From NCBI GenBank assembly GCA_000723505.1, contig HG934468.1, positions 2,388,798 through 2,452,797 of the forward strand: a stretch of DNA of 64,000 nt. The letters run 5' to 3'. Below are positions 7,996-16,923 of the stretch, piece by piece (within the stretch, counting starts at the first letter, position 1; each line of letters opens with the position of its first letter). Below the pieces are notes generated by a model. That model ran no database searches, was not told the DNA's origin, and saw only the letters and a list, made by a program, of their open reading frames with translations. A program made the position numbers and the translations under genes. The DNA is from Mucinivorans hirudinis (lineage in GTDB: Bacteria > Bacteroidota > Bacteroidia > Bacteroidales > Rikenellaceae).

Positions 7996-8655
7996 ATGAG
8001 AATACACAAAGAAGGGTACATAATAATTGCCATAAACACATTGATATTTACCGCATTGTCGGCGATATCTTGTTTTTTTGCACCCGTTTTTGTGTACATT
8101 CCGGTGCTGTTGATTTCACTCTTCTTTGTTGGTTTCTTTTTCCGTTTCTTCCGCGTGCCCAAGCGTCGATTACCTGTTATGGATAGTTCGGTGGTCTATT
8201 CGGCTGCTGACGGTAAGGTGGTTGCTATTGAGGAGGTAGATGATGATTTTCTCAGCGAAAAACGCATTCAGGTCAGTGTCTTTATGTCGGTGTGGAATGT
8301 GCATATAAATTGGTTTCCCGTTGGGGGCGAGGTGGTGCAGTTTCAGCACCATATAGGCGAATTTTTGGTTGCTTGGCATCCGAAGTCATCCACTGACAAC
8401 GAGCGCACTACCACTGTTGTCGATACCGGACGGCACAAAATACTCTTTAGGCAGATAGCAGGTTTGCTTGCTCGCCGAATTGTCAATTATGCGGAGGAAC
8501 ACGTGGGCGAGAAGTTCGAGCAGTGTGAGCAGTGCGGGTTTATTAAGTTTGGTTCGCGGGTGGATATACTCCTTCCTTTGGATGCGGATATTAAGATTAA
8601 AATGGGCGATAAAGTTGTGGGTAAACAGACCGTAATCGCAACTCTACCTCGATGA
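7996..8655 (+). CDS. psd: Phosphatidylserine decarboxylase proenzyme (short form)
   Basis: Pyruvoyl-dependent membrane enzyme that converts phosphatidylserine to phosphatidylethanolamine. The 219-residue length fits the short Psd-B/archaeal-type branch common in Bacteroidetes. Two spans (about 8-25 and 31-50) anchor it. FMSVWNVHINWFPV near residues 96-109 and the self-cleavage site FGSRVDILLP (Gly186-Ser187) are the family marks; cleavage there yields the pyruvoyl group. The stop overlaps the start of the next gene in ATGA, so the permease gene downstream is co-transcribed. Confidence 0.93.
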   Translation: MRIHKEGYIIIAINTLIFTALSAISCFFAPVFVYIPVLLISLFFVGFFFRFFRVPKRRLPVMDSSVVYSAADGKVVAIEEVDDDFLSEKRIQVSVFMSVWNVHINWFPVGGEVVQFQHHIGEFLVAWHPKSSTDNERTTTVVDTGRHKILFRQIAGLLARRIVNYAEEHVGEKFEQCEQCGFIKFGSRVDILLPLDADIKIKMGDKVVGKQTVIATLPR

Positions 8656-9740
8656 ATGCAATATATAAATGGTTGGCGGCAGCCTCTGGTTTACTCCTCG
8701 TGGGATTCTTGGTATGGTATTTCCACACCATTGTTTTTTATGTACTGATAGCTGCCGTCATCTCGCTTATAGGTAAGCCTATAGTGCGGGGAATAAGGAA
8801 GTTAAATATACTTGGCAAGCAAATTCCTATGTGGATAGCCGCAATGGTTGCCCTGCTTGGTGTGGGTATGGTTTTTATGTCATTGGGATGGTTTTTGGTG
8901 CCTATTTTGGTGGAAAAGGTTAAAGTTCTCTCGTCATTCAATCCCGAACATTTCGGAGTGATACTTAAAGAGACCATCAAAAGCATTGACGATGGAATTA
9001 ATAATATGATTCCATCGGTAGATTTTTCGATAAGCGATGCCCTTGCGGCTCAGATTAGACCGCTATTCTCTTCGGGTATTATCTCGAATACTATCAACTC
9101 GTTAACTTTGTTTGTAGTTGATTTTATAATGGCAATTTTTTCGGTTTGTTTTATTGCTTTCTTCTTTCTGAAGGATGAGAATCTCTTTGTAGAGGGTGTA
9201 GTGATGCTATTTCCGAAAAAATATGGGGATAATATTCGCCGCTCACTCAATTCTATTACCAACTTATTAATCAGATACTTCATAGGTATTTGCATTGAGT
9301 CGGCTATTAAGCTGACAGTTGTTGCTGTGGCACTCTATTTTATTGGATTAGACTGGAATACGGCACTCATTATCGGTGCAATAACGGCAGTTTTGAATGT
9401 CATCCCATATATAGGACCTATCATAGGAGGACTTTTTGCCTTTGCCATCGTAACTTTTTCGCCACCAATGGGCACTGAGCTTGCAACGCTCTATTGGCAA
9501 ATAGGACTGGTGTTGCTTATCTTTCAGCTTATTGACAACATTATATTGCAGCCATACATCTACTCAAGTTCGGTAAAAGCCGAACCGCTTGAGATTTTTA
9601 TTGTGATTCTGATGGCTGGTTATATCGCCGGAGTTTTGGGTATGTTGTTGGCAATTCCTGCCTATACGGTGCTCAGGGTTATTGCCAAGGAATTTTTTAA
9701 TAAATTTAGTTTAGTTCAGCGCCTTACCGAAAAAATGTAG
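8652..9740 (+). CDS. AI-2E/PerM family permease
   Basis: Multi-span membrane protein of the AI-2E transporter (PerM/YdiK/TqsA) family. The 362 residues have the family layout: three N-terminal spans, a soluble loop at about 80-150, then further spans with the conserved IGLDWNTALIIGAITAVLNV and IPYIGPIIGG region. Members include exporters of autoinducer-2 and sodium/proton antiporters, so the substrate cannot be told from sequence. It overlaps psd by 4 bp. Confidence 0.88.
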   Translation: MNAIYKWLAAASGLLLVGFLVWYFHTIVFYVLIAAVISLIGKPIVRGIRKLNILGKQIPMWIAAMVALLGVGMVFMSLGWFLVPILVEKVKVLSSFNPEHFGVILKETIKSIDDGINNMIPSVDFSISDALAAQIRPLFSSGIISNTINSLTLFVVDFIMAIFSVCFIAFFFLKDENLFVEGVVMLFPKKYGDNIRRSLNSITNLLIRYFIGICIESAIKLTVVAVALYFIGLDWNTALIIGAITAVLNVIPYIGPIIGGLFAFAIVTFSPPMGTELATLYWQIGLVLLIFQLIDNIILQPYIYSSSVKAEPLEIFIVILMAGYIAGVLGMLLAIPAYTVLRVIAKEFFNKFSLVQRLTEKM

Positions 9741-9805
9741 AAAATGTTTTGAGTTTGGAAAGCAGCCCTAAAGTTCTTTCTCTAAACTAGAGCAACTATT
9801 TTATT

Positions 9806-10660
9806 ATGAATAATATAAAGAATTTAGAAAAAATTGCCGCTCAGGTTCGTCGCGATATCGTGCGAATGGTTGCGGCTGTCAATTCGGGACACCCGGGAGG
9901 GTCGATGAGTGCGACAGATGTGGTTACGGCACTCTTTTTTGACGTTATGGATGCCGAGCCCGCAAAATTTACTCGCGAGGGTAAAGGTGAGGATATGTTT
10001 TTCCTGAGCAATGGGCATATTTCACCTGTGCTATACAGTGTTATGGCGCGTCGTGGCTATTTTCCCGTCAGCGAACTTGCTACATTCCGCCTGCTGGGCA
10101 GCAACTTGCAGGGACACCCAACGCCACGACATTTGGATACTATCCGCGTCGCGAGCGGTTCTCTTGGTCAGGGGCTTTCGGTGGCGCTCGGAGTGGGGCT
10201 TGCGAAAAAATTGGATGGTGATACCCACAAAATTTTCGTTCTCACGGGCGATGGCGAGTTGCAGGAGGGGCAAATTTGGGAGGCTGCAGCTTTTGCAACA
10301 GCTCGTAAGATTGACAACGTAATTGCCATTGTCGATTGGAATAACCAGCAGATTGACGGCACGTGTGAAGAGGTTCTGTCTCAGGGTGAAGGGTCGTTCA
10401 GGGGAAAATTCGAGGCTTTCGGTTGGCGCGTTTTGGAGGTGGATGGGCATAATATGGATGAGGTTATAAAGACGCTTCGCTATGCCAAGGAGAACGCCTG
10501 TGGTAAAGGTAAACCTGTCGTGATTCTTGCAAAAACCATTATGGGTAAGGGAGTCAGCTTTATGGAAAACACCAATGAATTCCACGGCAAGGCAACAAGT
10601 GCTCAACAGACCGAGCAGGCACTCCGAGAGCTCCCTACGACAGATTTGGGAGACTATTGA
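9806..10660 (+). CDS. Transketolase, N-terminal (thiamine diphosphate-binding) subunit
   Basis: Forms one half of a two-subunit transketolase of the non-oxidative pentose phosphate pathway, which moves two-carbon ketol units between sugar phosphates. The 284 residues cover only the PP domain. SGHPGGSMSATDV near residues 27-39, the thiamine diphosphate signature GDGELQEGQIWEAA at about 149-162 and the downstream VDWNNQQIDG are intact. The partner pyrimidine-binding domain is encoded separately 79 bp downstream. This split arrangement is known in archaea and many anaerobic bacteria and is not a frameshift, since both halves have complete ends. Confidence 0.93.
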   Translation: MNNIKNLEKIAAQVRRDIVRMVAAVNSGHPGGSMSATDVVTALFFDVMDAEPAKFTREGKGEDMFFLSNGHISPVLYSVMARRGYFPVSELATFRLLGSNLQGHPTPRHLDTIRVASGSLGQGLSVALGVGLAKKLDGDTHKIFVLTGDGELQEGQIWEAAAFATARKIDNVIAIVDWNNQQIDGTCEEVLSQGEGSFRGKFEAFGWRVLEVDGHNMDEVIKTLRYAKENACGKGKPVVILAKTIMGKGVSFMENTNEFHGKATSAQQTEQALRELPTTDLGDY

Positions 10661-10739
10661 TAAATTTTGAAGTGAGAAATTTGAAGTTAGACTAATTATT
10701 GCACACTTCACACTTCGCACTCCACACTTCTATATAATT
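10661..10739 (+). repeat. Short tandem/inverted repeats between the two transketolase genes
   Basis: GAAGTGAG and GAAGTTAG on the left face CACTTCACACTTC and CACTCCACACTTC on the right. TGAAGTG (10668-10674) and CACTTCA (10704-10710) can form a stem. It is one of several intergenic inverted repeats with tandem arms in this window. Confidence 0.45.
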
Positions 10740-11693
10740 ATGAGAGTATATACTATTCAAGGTAAGAAAGATACGCGTTCGGGTTTTGGCGACGGATTGG
10801 CCGAAGCTGCTCGCGAGAACAAGGATATTGTGGCGATGTGTGCCGATTTGACAGGCTCTGTCAAGTTCGACAAGTTTGCCAAAGAGAATCCCGACCGCTT
10901 TTGGCAGGCAGGAATTGCGGAGGCTAATATGATCAGTGCGGCGGCGGGATTAGCCGTGTCTGGAAAAGTCCCTTTTGTGGGAACTTTTGCGGCATTTGCC
11001 ACGGGACGTGTCTACGACCAGATCCGCCAGTCGGTTGCCTATTCAAAAACTAATGTTAAGATTTGTGCCTCGCACGCCGGTATAACCCTTGGCGAAGATG
11101 GTGCAACACACCAGATTATGGAAGACATAGGGTTGATGAAAATGTTGCCCGATATGGTGGTTATCAACCCCTGCGACTATAACCAAACCAAGGCGGCAAC
11201 CATTGCGCTTACCAAACACAAAGGACCTGCCTACTTGCGCTTTGGTCGCCCTGCCGAACCTATATATACGCCCGCCGATGAAGAGTTTGTGATTGGCAAG
11301 GCTGTTCAATGGGCAGATGGCGATGATGTTACCGTGATTGCGACAGGTCATTTGATGTGGCGTGCTATTCAGGCTACCGAGCAGTTGGAAGGGGAGGGTG
11401 TAGGGGTAGATTTGATTAATATTCATACTATCAAGCCTCTTGATAAGGATGCGATTTTGGCATCGGTTCGCAAGACTGGTTGCGTTGTCGTTGCGGAGGA
11501 GCATTTTATTAATGGCGGATTGGGCGACAGCGTGGCTCAACTATTGGCGCGTGAGTTGCCTGCTCCGGTGGAGTATGTGGCTGTGGATGATAAGTTTGGT
11601 GAGAGTGGCACACCAGCCGAACTGCTCGAGAAGTACCATTTGGACACGCCGGATGTCGTCCAAGCTGTTCGCCGAGTGATGAAAAGAAAGTAG
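10740..11693 (+). CDS. Transketolase, C-terminal (pyrimidine-binding) subunit
   Basis: Second half of the split transketolase. The 317 residues hold the Pyr domain and the C-terminal domain. RSGFGDGLAEAARENKDIV near the start and GIAEANMISAAAGLAVSGK at about 60-78 contain the catalytic glutamate that activates thiamine diphosphate. SHAGITLGEDGATHQ at about 111-125 and DLINIHTIKPLD follow. ATG 10740 opens directly with the domain. A clear intrinsic terminator follows 24 bp after the stop, so the pair forms the end of the operon. Confidence 0.93.
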   Translation: MRVYTIQGKKDTRSGFGDGLAEAARENKDIVAMCADLTGSVKFDKFAKENPDRFWQAGIAEANMISAAAGLAVSGKVPFVGTFAAFATGRVYDQIRQSVAYSKTNVKICASHAGITLGEDGATHQIMEDIGLMKMLPDMVVINPCDYNQTKAATIALTKHKGPAYLRFGRPAEPIYTPADEEFVIGKAVQWADGDDVTVIATGHLMWRAIQATEQLEGEGVGVDLINIHTIKPLDKDAILASVRKTGCVVVAEEHFINGGLGDSVAQLLARELPAPVEYVAVDDKFGESGTPAELLEKYHLDTPDVVQAVRRVMKRK

Positions 11694-11716
11694 ATTCACA
11701 CAAATTGTAACCATAA

Positions 11717-11749
11717 GGCGAAGCGGTAACTCCCTGCCTCGCCTTTTTT
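11717..11749 (+). terminator. Intrinsic terminator behind the transketolase genes
   Basis: GGCGAAGC and GCCTCGCC form an imperfect stem around GGTAACTCCCT, followed by six T (11744-11749). Confidence 0.7.
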
Positions 11750-11760
11750 GTATCTGAAAG

Positions 11761-13272
11761 ATGAAAAAGAGTTTTGTCGGTTTGTTATTACTGACTTTTG
11801 TTGTTGGCGCAGCACAAAATATTATACCTATTCCTAATGATGTAAAATTGGGTAATGGTAAATTGAGTGTTGAAATGATAAAATCCTTGAGGTTATCGAA
11901 TGACTCTCTGAGGAATGAATCAGCATTTCTCGGAGAGTACTTTGACTTTTCCGCCGATGGTGGTAATACTATCTCTTTGCTCATTGACAAGAGTATAGAT
12001 AATGTTCAAGGATATAGCCTCACGGTTGATAATCGGGGAGTTACAATCAAGGCATCAACACGTCAGGGTATCTTTTATGGCATTCAAACTCTCATTCAAC
12101 TCATTGATGACAAGGAGATTCCTTTTATCGAAATATGTGATAAGCCGCGTTTAGAATATCGTGCCTTGATGCTCGACCCTGCGCGCCATTTCCTTTCGGC
12201 GGAGGATGTTAAGAGATATATTGATGCCATTGCGCGTTATAAGTACAACTATCTGCATCTGCACTTGAGCGATGACCAAGGTTGGCGGGTTGAGATAAAA
12301 AAATATCCGCGACTAACCGAAGTAGGTTCGGTAAGGGCTGATACAGAGGGGGATGGCGTGCCGCATAGGGGGTATTACACGCAGGAGCAGTTAAGGGATA
12401 TTGTAGCATTTGCGGCGCAGAGGCATATTGAGATTATTCCCGAGATTGATATTCCCGGACATAGCGTTGCAGCCATTGCTGCATATGCTGAACTGACGTG
12501 TCGCGATACGATTATTCCCGTAAGAAGTGAGATAGGCGTTTCGCTCGACTTGTTGTGTGCCGGTAACGAGAAAGTTTTTGAGATGTATGGAGATATTTTC
12601 GAGGAGATTTGCGAGATTTTTCCCTCGAAACTCATCCACCTCGGCGGCGATGAAGCACCTTTGACTCACTGGGGGCAATGTCCCAAATGCCAAGCTCTTA
12701 AAAAAGAAAAAGGCTATACCGACGACCAAGAGTTGATGAGCTATTTCTTCGGCAGGATTAATCAAACTTTGCTCCGACACAATCGCACCGCATTGTTCTG
12801 GTATGAGGTTGATGTGCCTGATTATCCGCGCAATGCAATTATGTACACGTGGCGAAATGGGCTAACTCCGCGCGTGATTGAGGAGTGTCGCGAAAAGGGG
12901 TATCGCGTTATTTGTGCGCCGGGTGAGTTTGCATATTTCGACTATCCGGAAGTCAAGAGTGATATTACTGCCAAAAGTTCATCGTGGATACCGGCACTGC
13001 CCTTTGAGAAGGTTTATCAATTCGACCCCTGCTATGGGTTGAGCGAAGAGAAGAGCAGCCACATTATCGGCGTGGAAGCAACCGTTTGGGGTGAGTATGT
13101 TCCCGACTTGGAGACTGCTTTCTTTAGGACTTTTCCGCGGGCTTTCGCCCTTGCCGAAGCAGGGTGGAGTAAAATGAGCCGTCGCGAATGGAATGATTTT
13201 CTATTGAGAACAAAACGCGAGTTGGAGCATTTGAAAAGCAGAAAAATAAATTTCAGACAGCCTCAGCAGTAA
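11761..13272 (+). CDS. Exported beta-N-acetylhexosaminidase, GH20
   Basis: Glycoside hydrolase of family 20 that removes terminal N-acetylglucosamine or N-acetylgalactosamine from glycans. The 503-residue product starts with a signal peptide (MKKSFVGLLLLTFVVGAAQ). A GH20b domain covers about 20-125 and the catalytic barrel about 130-490. LHLHLSDDQGWRVEIKKYP, EIIPEIDIPGH and the catalytic pair Asp297-Glu298 in HLGGDEAP are present. No lipobox follows the signal, so it is probably periplasmic. No SusC/SusD partner lies nearby, so it may act in general glycan or mucin turnover. Confidence 0.94.
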   Translation: MKKSFVGLLLLTFVVGAAQNIIPIPNDVKLGNGKLSVEMIKSLRLSNDSLRNESAFLGEYFDFSADGGNTISLLIDKSIDNVQGYSLTVDNRGVTIKASTRQGIFYGIQTLIQLIDDKEIPFIEICDKPRLEYRALMLDPARHFLSAEDVKRYIDAIARYKYNYLHLHLSDDQGWRVEIKKYPRLTEVGSVRADTEGDGVPHRGYYTQEQLRDIVAFAAQRHIEIIPEIDIPGHSVAAIAAYAELTCRDTIIPVRSEIGVSLDLLCAGNEKVFEMYGDIFEEICEIFPSKLIHLGGDEAPLTHWGQCPKCQALKKEKGYTDDQELMSYFFGRINQTLLRHNRTALFWYEVDVPDYPRNAIMYTWRNGLTPRVIEECREKGYRVICAPGEFAYFDYPEVKSDITAKSSSWIPALPFEKVYQFDPCYGLSEEKSSHIIGVEATVWGEYVPDLETAFFRTFPRAFALAEAGWSKMSRREWNDFLLRTKRELEHLKSRKINFRQPQQ

Positions 13273-13505
13273 TGCCGAGTTAATGATAATCATTTTTCAC
13301 TTCTGAAAAGGTTGCAAACCAAAATATAAAATTTAAACAGTTTCTAAGTGAGTAAGATAAAAGAATGTTCTATATATTGTTGATTGCAAACGTTTTGTGG
13401 GAGACACCAACACTATCGACTATGCCGAGATAGATTCAAAGAGAGTTTTGAGAGATATGAGCGCGTTAGCTTTACACAAAAACAAGAAAAAGAATTATTG
13501 ACATT
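13273..13505 (+). other. Intergenic gap in front of mutS2
   Basis: It contains TAATGCCGAGTTAAT right behind the hexosaminidase stop, a string also found behind murG (about 23803-23817), and one copy of a dispersed repeat at 13326-13350. No clear promoter consensus is visible. Confidence 0.4.
13326..13350 (-). repeat. Dispersed repeat, copy 1
   Basis: Read on the minus strand it begins CACTTAGAAACTGTTTAAA and ends TTTTATATT when extended by 3 nt. Related copies occur at 22667-22687 (plus) and 26924-26948 (plus). Confidence 0.6.
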
Positions 13506-15983
13506 ATGATATATCCATCTGATTTTGAACAGCGTATAGGTTTCGACAAGGTGCGCGAGCAGGTAGGGCGACTGTTGCAGACAAAGGCTGCTGCCGAGTT
13601 GCTTGATGCGGTGGTATTTTCTTGCGACTTTGAGTTTGTTAAATTGCAAATAGGGCAGGTGGGCGAGATGGTTTCGGTGTTGAGAGTTGAGAATGATTTT
13701 CCGCTGGGAGGTTTCAAGGATATAAACTATTTCTTAAAAAGGGTCAGAATCGAAGGAGCTTTCTTAGAAACCAACCATTTAGTAGAACTTAATGCCGCTT
13801 TGGAGATGTTGGCTGAGTTGGTGCGATTTTTTGAGAATCGCAAGGAGCGCGTGCCCTACCCTCTACTTGCAGACTTGGCTGCGCCCATTGGCAATTACGA
13901 TGCGGCAAGACGTGAAATAGAGCGCATTATAGATAAGTTTGGGCGAGTTAAAGACTCTGCTTCGCCTGTGCTACAGACCATTCGTCGCTCGATTATCGAA
14001 AAGAACTCACAAGTTGGCAAACGACTGCAACAAATTCTCAAGCAGGCTCAGAATGACGGTATTGCAGACGAAGATAGCAGCATAACTATTCGCGATGGGC
14101 GCGCTTTGATTCCCGTAATGGCGGGCAGTAAGCGCAAAATTAGGGGCTTTGTACATTCTGAATCGGCAACGGGAAAAACAGCCTTTGTCGAGCCTGTCGA
14201 GGTTGTTGAACTTAACAACGAAATCAAAGAGTTAGAGTCTGACGAAAAGCGAGAAATCGTAAAAATTCTTATAAAATTTACCGACTTTATCCGTCCTCAA
14301 ATTGACGAATTGATGGTTGCGGGTGAGATTATTGCCGATTTAGACCTGATTCTTGCCAAGGCGCGATATGCTGTCGAGATTGAAGCACGAGTGCCGATAT
14401 TAGATTCTAAACCATATATTTACCTACATCAAGCACGTCACCCGCTTTTGGAAAAAGCACTGAAAAAAGAGGGCAAGGCGATTGTTCCGTTGGATATTGC
14501 CTTATCGGAAACCAAACATATCTTGTTGATTTCCGGACCTAATGCCGGCGGTAAATCGGTCTGTTTGAAAACGGTCGGATTGCTTCAGTATATGGTGCAG
14601 TGCGGATTTTTGCCCTCGACTTTGGATAACTCAGAGTTTGGTATTTTCGATAGCATCTTTATTGATATTGGCGATCAACAATCTCTTGATAATGACCTTT
14701 CTACATATTCGTCGCATCTGATTAATATGAAGACGGTTCTCAGGGAAGCTACATCGAAGAGTTTGGTGTTGATTGACGAGTTTGGCAGCGGGACAGAACC
14801 TACGATGGGTGGGGCGATTGCCGAGAGTATTTTGCAGAAGTTGGAAGAGCGTGGAACGTTTGGGGTTATTACTACTCACTATGCAAATCTCAAGTATTAT
14901 GCGGCAACGGCAAAAGGCATCGAGAATGGGGCGATGACCTTTGACATACAGCACATTAAACCGATGTTTAGGCTCGAAATGGGACGTGCAGGCAGTTCAT
15001 TTGCCTTTGAGATTGCCCGCAAAATAGGTATGCCCGAAGAGATTATTTCGATGGCCACAGAGAAGATTGGAGTAGAGCAGGTTAGCATCGAGAAACAGCT
15101 GCGTAATGCTATGCGCGATAAACGCTATTGGGAGCAGAAACGCGAACAGATTCGTGTAGCAAACAAGAATATAGAAAAGAGTGCTGCCGAGTACGAAATG
15201 GAACTTTCAGAGATTCAAAAGGAGCGCAATAGACTGATTAAAGAGGCGAAGGAGCAGGCTAAATATATTGTGGCTCAGGCAAATCGTAAAGTTGAACAGA
15301 CCATTCGCGAGATTCGCGAGGCGCAGGCAGAGAAGGCTAAGACCAAGCAGGTACGTGAAGAGCTTCAAGGCTTTATAAATGAGTTAGATAGTGAGAATTG
15401 TGAAGACCCGATAGAGCGTAAAATTCGTCTGCTTCGAGAGCGAGCACAACGGCAGCAGAATCGCCAAGCAAAGCAGCAACAGCCCATAATAGAAAAACCG
15501 CAAAAGCCAAAAGAGATTGAGGCAGGTTTCAAAGTTCGCCTTGAGGGACAGGGAGTTATCGGAGAGGTGATGTCTGTTTCGGGGACGAAGGCGGCGGTAG
15601 CTTTTGGGCAACTTATCACCTCTGTCGAACTCTCTAGACTGCAAATTGTTTCTCACCAAGAGTTTAAGCAGCAACAGCGCAAAAGTTATTCATCTTTACA
15701 ATCACCTACTTACGACACCGGCAAGCAGCGCTTGAACTTCTCTCAGCAGTTGGATGTGCGTGGTATGAGAACGGCAGATGTGTTGGCGGCGGTGGAAAAT
15801 TTTATTGATGAGGCGGTGATGCTCGGCTTTTCCGAGGTCTCTATTTTGCACGGTAAGGGGACTGGCGCGCTCAAACAGGAGATTCGTAACTACCTAGGTT
15901 CTCAGCCTGTTGTTAAATCCACAAGGGACGAACACGAGGAATTTGGAGGTGCAGGAATCACGGTTGTAAAGTTAGATTTATAG
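13506..15983 (+). CDS. mutS2: Endonuclease MutS2
   Basis: MutS-like ATPase without the mismatch-recognition domain. Family members suppress homologous recombination or rescue collided ribosomes. The 825 residues have the usual layout: core/lever domains at about 1-330, Walker A GPNAGGKS at 344-351, Walker B SLVLIDEFGSGTEP near 418-431, a long charged coiled coil (about 515-680) and a C-terminal Smr nuclease domain from about 746 with LDVRGMRT and HGKGTGAL. The Smr domain is complete. The gene has about 230 bp of upstream space and faces nfo across a short hairpin. Confidence 0.95.
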   Translation: MIYPSDFEQRIGFDKVREQVGRLLQTKAAAELLDAVVFSCDFEFVKLQIGQVGEMVSVLRVENDFPLGGFKDINYFLKRVRIEGAFLETNHLVELNAALEMLAELVRFFENRKERVPYPLLADLAAPIGNYDAARREIERIIDKFGRVKDSASPVLQTIRRSIIEKNSQVGKRLQQILKQAQNDGIADEDSSITIRDGRALIPVMAGSKRKIRGFVHSESATGKTAFVEPVEVVELNNEIKELESDEKREIVKILIKFTDFIRPQIDELMVAGEIIADLDLILAKARYAVEIEARVPILDSKPYIYLHQARHPLLEKALKKEGKAIVPLDIALSETKHILLISGPNAGGKSVCLKTVGLLQYMVQCGFLPSTLDNSEFGIFDSIFIDIGDQQSLDNDLSTYSSHLINMKTVLREATSKSLVLIDEFGSGTEPTMGGAIAESILQKLEERGTFGVITTHYANLKYYAATAKGIENGAMTFDIQHIKPMFRLEMGRAGSSFAFEIARKIGMPEEIISMATEKIGVEQVSIEKQLRNAMRDKRYWEQKREQIRVANKNIEKSAAEYEMELSEIQKERNRLIKEAKEQAKYIVAQANRKVEQTIREIREAQAEKAKTKQVREELQGFINELDSENCEDPIERKIRLLRERAQRQQNRQAKQQQPIIEKPQKPKEIEAGFKVRLEGQGVIGEVMSVSGTKAAVAFGQLITSVELSRLQIVSHQEFKQQQRKSYSSLQSPTYDTGKQRLNFSQQLDVRGMRTADVLAAVENFIDEAVMLGFSEVSILHGKGTGALKQEIRNYLGSQPVVKSTRDEHEEFGGAGITVVKLDL

Positions 15984-15989
15984 GAAAAA

Positions 15990-16010
15990 GGGGGCGAATA
16001 ATACTCCCCC
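15990..16010. terminator. Short hairpin between convergent mutS2 and nfo
   Basis: GGGGG (15990-15994) pairs with CCCCC (16006-16010) between the two stops. It has no T run and is a weak terminator candidate for either strand. Confidence 0.35.
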
Positions 16011-16015
16011 GTTCT

Positions 16016-16858
16016 CTATATGGCGAAACTATACAGCATCTCAATCTCTTCCCTCCAAAGTGTCTCGTCGGGAGTTTCCAGAATCAAAGGCATATCATCG
16101 AAGCGGCTATCGCGCGCAATATATTCAAAGACAGCCATTCCCAATGTGCCTTTTCCCAGGTTACTATGTCGGTCTACGCGGCTGCCACGTGCTTTGAGGT
16201 CGTCATTTAAGTGCATTCCCATCAGATATTTAAATCCTATGACATTGTCAAAGTGTTCAAATGTTTCTCCACAGGCATCTGTGCTGCTCAGGTCATAGCC
16301 GGCAGAGTATGCGTGGCAAGTGTCGATGCAGACGCCGATGCGACTCTTGTCCTCCACTAGTGCGATGATATCTCTAAGGTGTTCAAAGCGATATCCGATA
16401 TTTGACCCTTGCCCGGCAGTGTTTTCTATCACAGCAGTAACGCCCTGAGTCTGAGATAGAGCTATGTTTATCGACTCTGCAACGCGAGTGATACATTCAC
16501 TTTCAGTTATGATTGATAAATGGCTGCCCGGATGGAAGTTAAGGCGGTCTAATCCGAGTAGTGAGCATCGGTTCATTTCATCCGTAAAGGCTGTTCGGGA
16601 CTTGTCGAGCCCCTCTTCTTGAGGATGCCCGAGATTAATCAAGTAGCTGTCGTGAGGCAACACTTGTGAGGGTGAAAAACTGTATTTAGCCATTGCAGCG
16701 TGGAATGCCGCTATAGTTTTTTCGTCTAAAGGAGGAGCGCTCCACTGGCGTTGATTTTTAGTGAAAAGTGCAAAAGCCTTTGCACCAATATTGTAGGCGT
16801 TTGCGGGAGCATTATTTACCCCTCCTGCTGCCGAAACGTGTGCACCAAAAAATTTCAT
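16016..16858 (-). CDS. nfo: Endonuclease IV (AP endonuclease)
   Basis: Zinc-dependent endonuclease that cuts DNA at abasic sites in base excision repair. The 280-residue product has the normal length. It starts [18 protein letters not shown], the family N-terminus. It shows [46 protein letters not shown] and [20 protein letters not shown], which together carry the metal-binding His, Glu and Asp residues. It is divergent from the DUF3078 gene (65 bp apart). Confidence 0.96.
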   Translation of the reverse strand: MKFFGAHVSAAGGVNNAPANAYNIGAKAFALFTKNQRQWSAPPLDEKTIAAFHAAMAKYSFSPSQVLPHDSYLINLGHPQEEGLDKSRTAFTDEMNRCSLLGLDRLNFHPGSHLSIITESECITRVAESINIALSQTQGVTAVIENTAGQGSNIGYRFEHLRDIIALVEDKSRIGVCIDTCHAYSAGYDLSSTDACGETFEHFDNVIGFKYLMGMHLNDDLKARGSRVDRHSNLGKGTLGMAVFEYIARDSRFDDMPLILETPDETLWREEIEMLYSFAI

Positions 16859-16883
16859 TTTCTCGAAGAATTAGCTAACTTTG
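16853..16883 (+). promoter_or_regulatory. Promoter of the DUF3078-cinA operon
   Basis: TAACTTTG at 16876-16883 is a perfect -7 element; TTTC at 16853-16856 lies 19 nt upstream as an imperfect -33 element. Confidence 0.55.
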
Positions 16884-16923
16884 TGCCGCTAAGCTAATGT
16901 TTAATCCCTAATAATCCAAATAT

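Noticed and set aside
9806-11693. Transketolase broken by frameshift
   Set aside because: Both halves have complete ends, their own starts and a 79-bp gap, as in known two-subunit enzymes.
16020-16298. 92-codon frame opposite nfo
   Set aside because: It is a shadow of the endonuclease IV gene, which is complete and typical.
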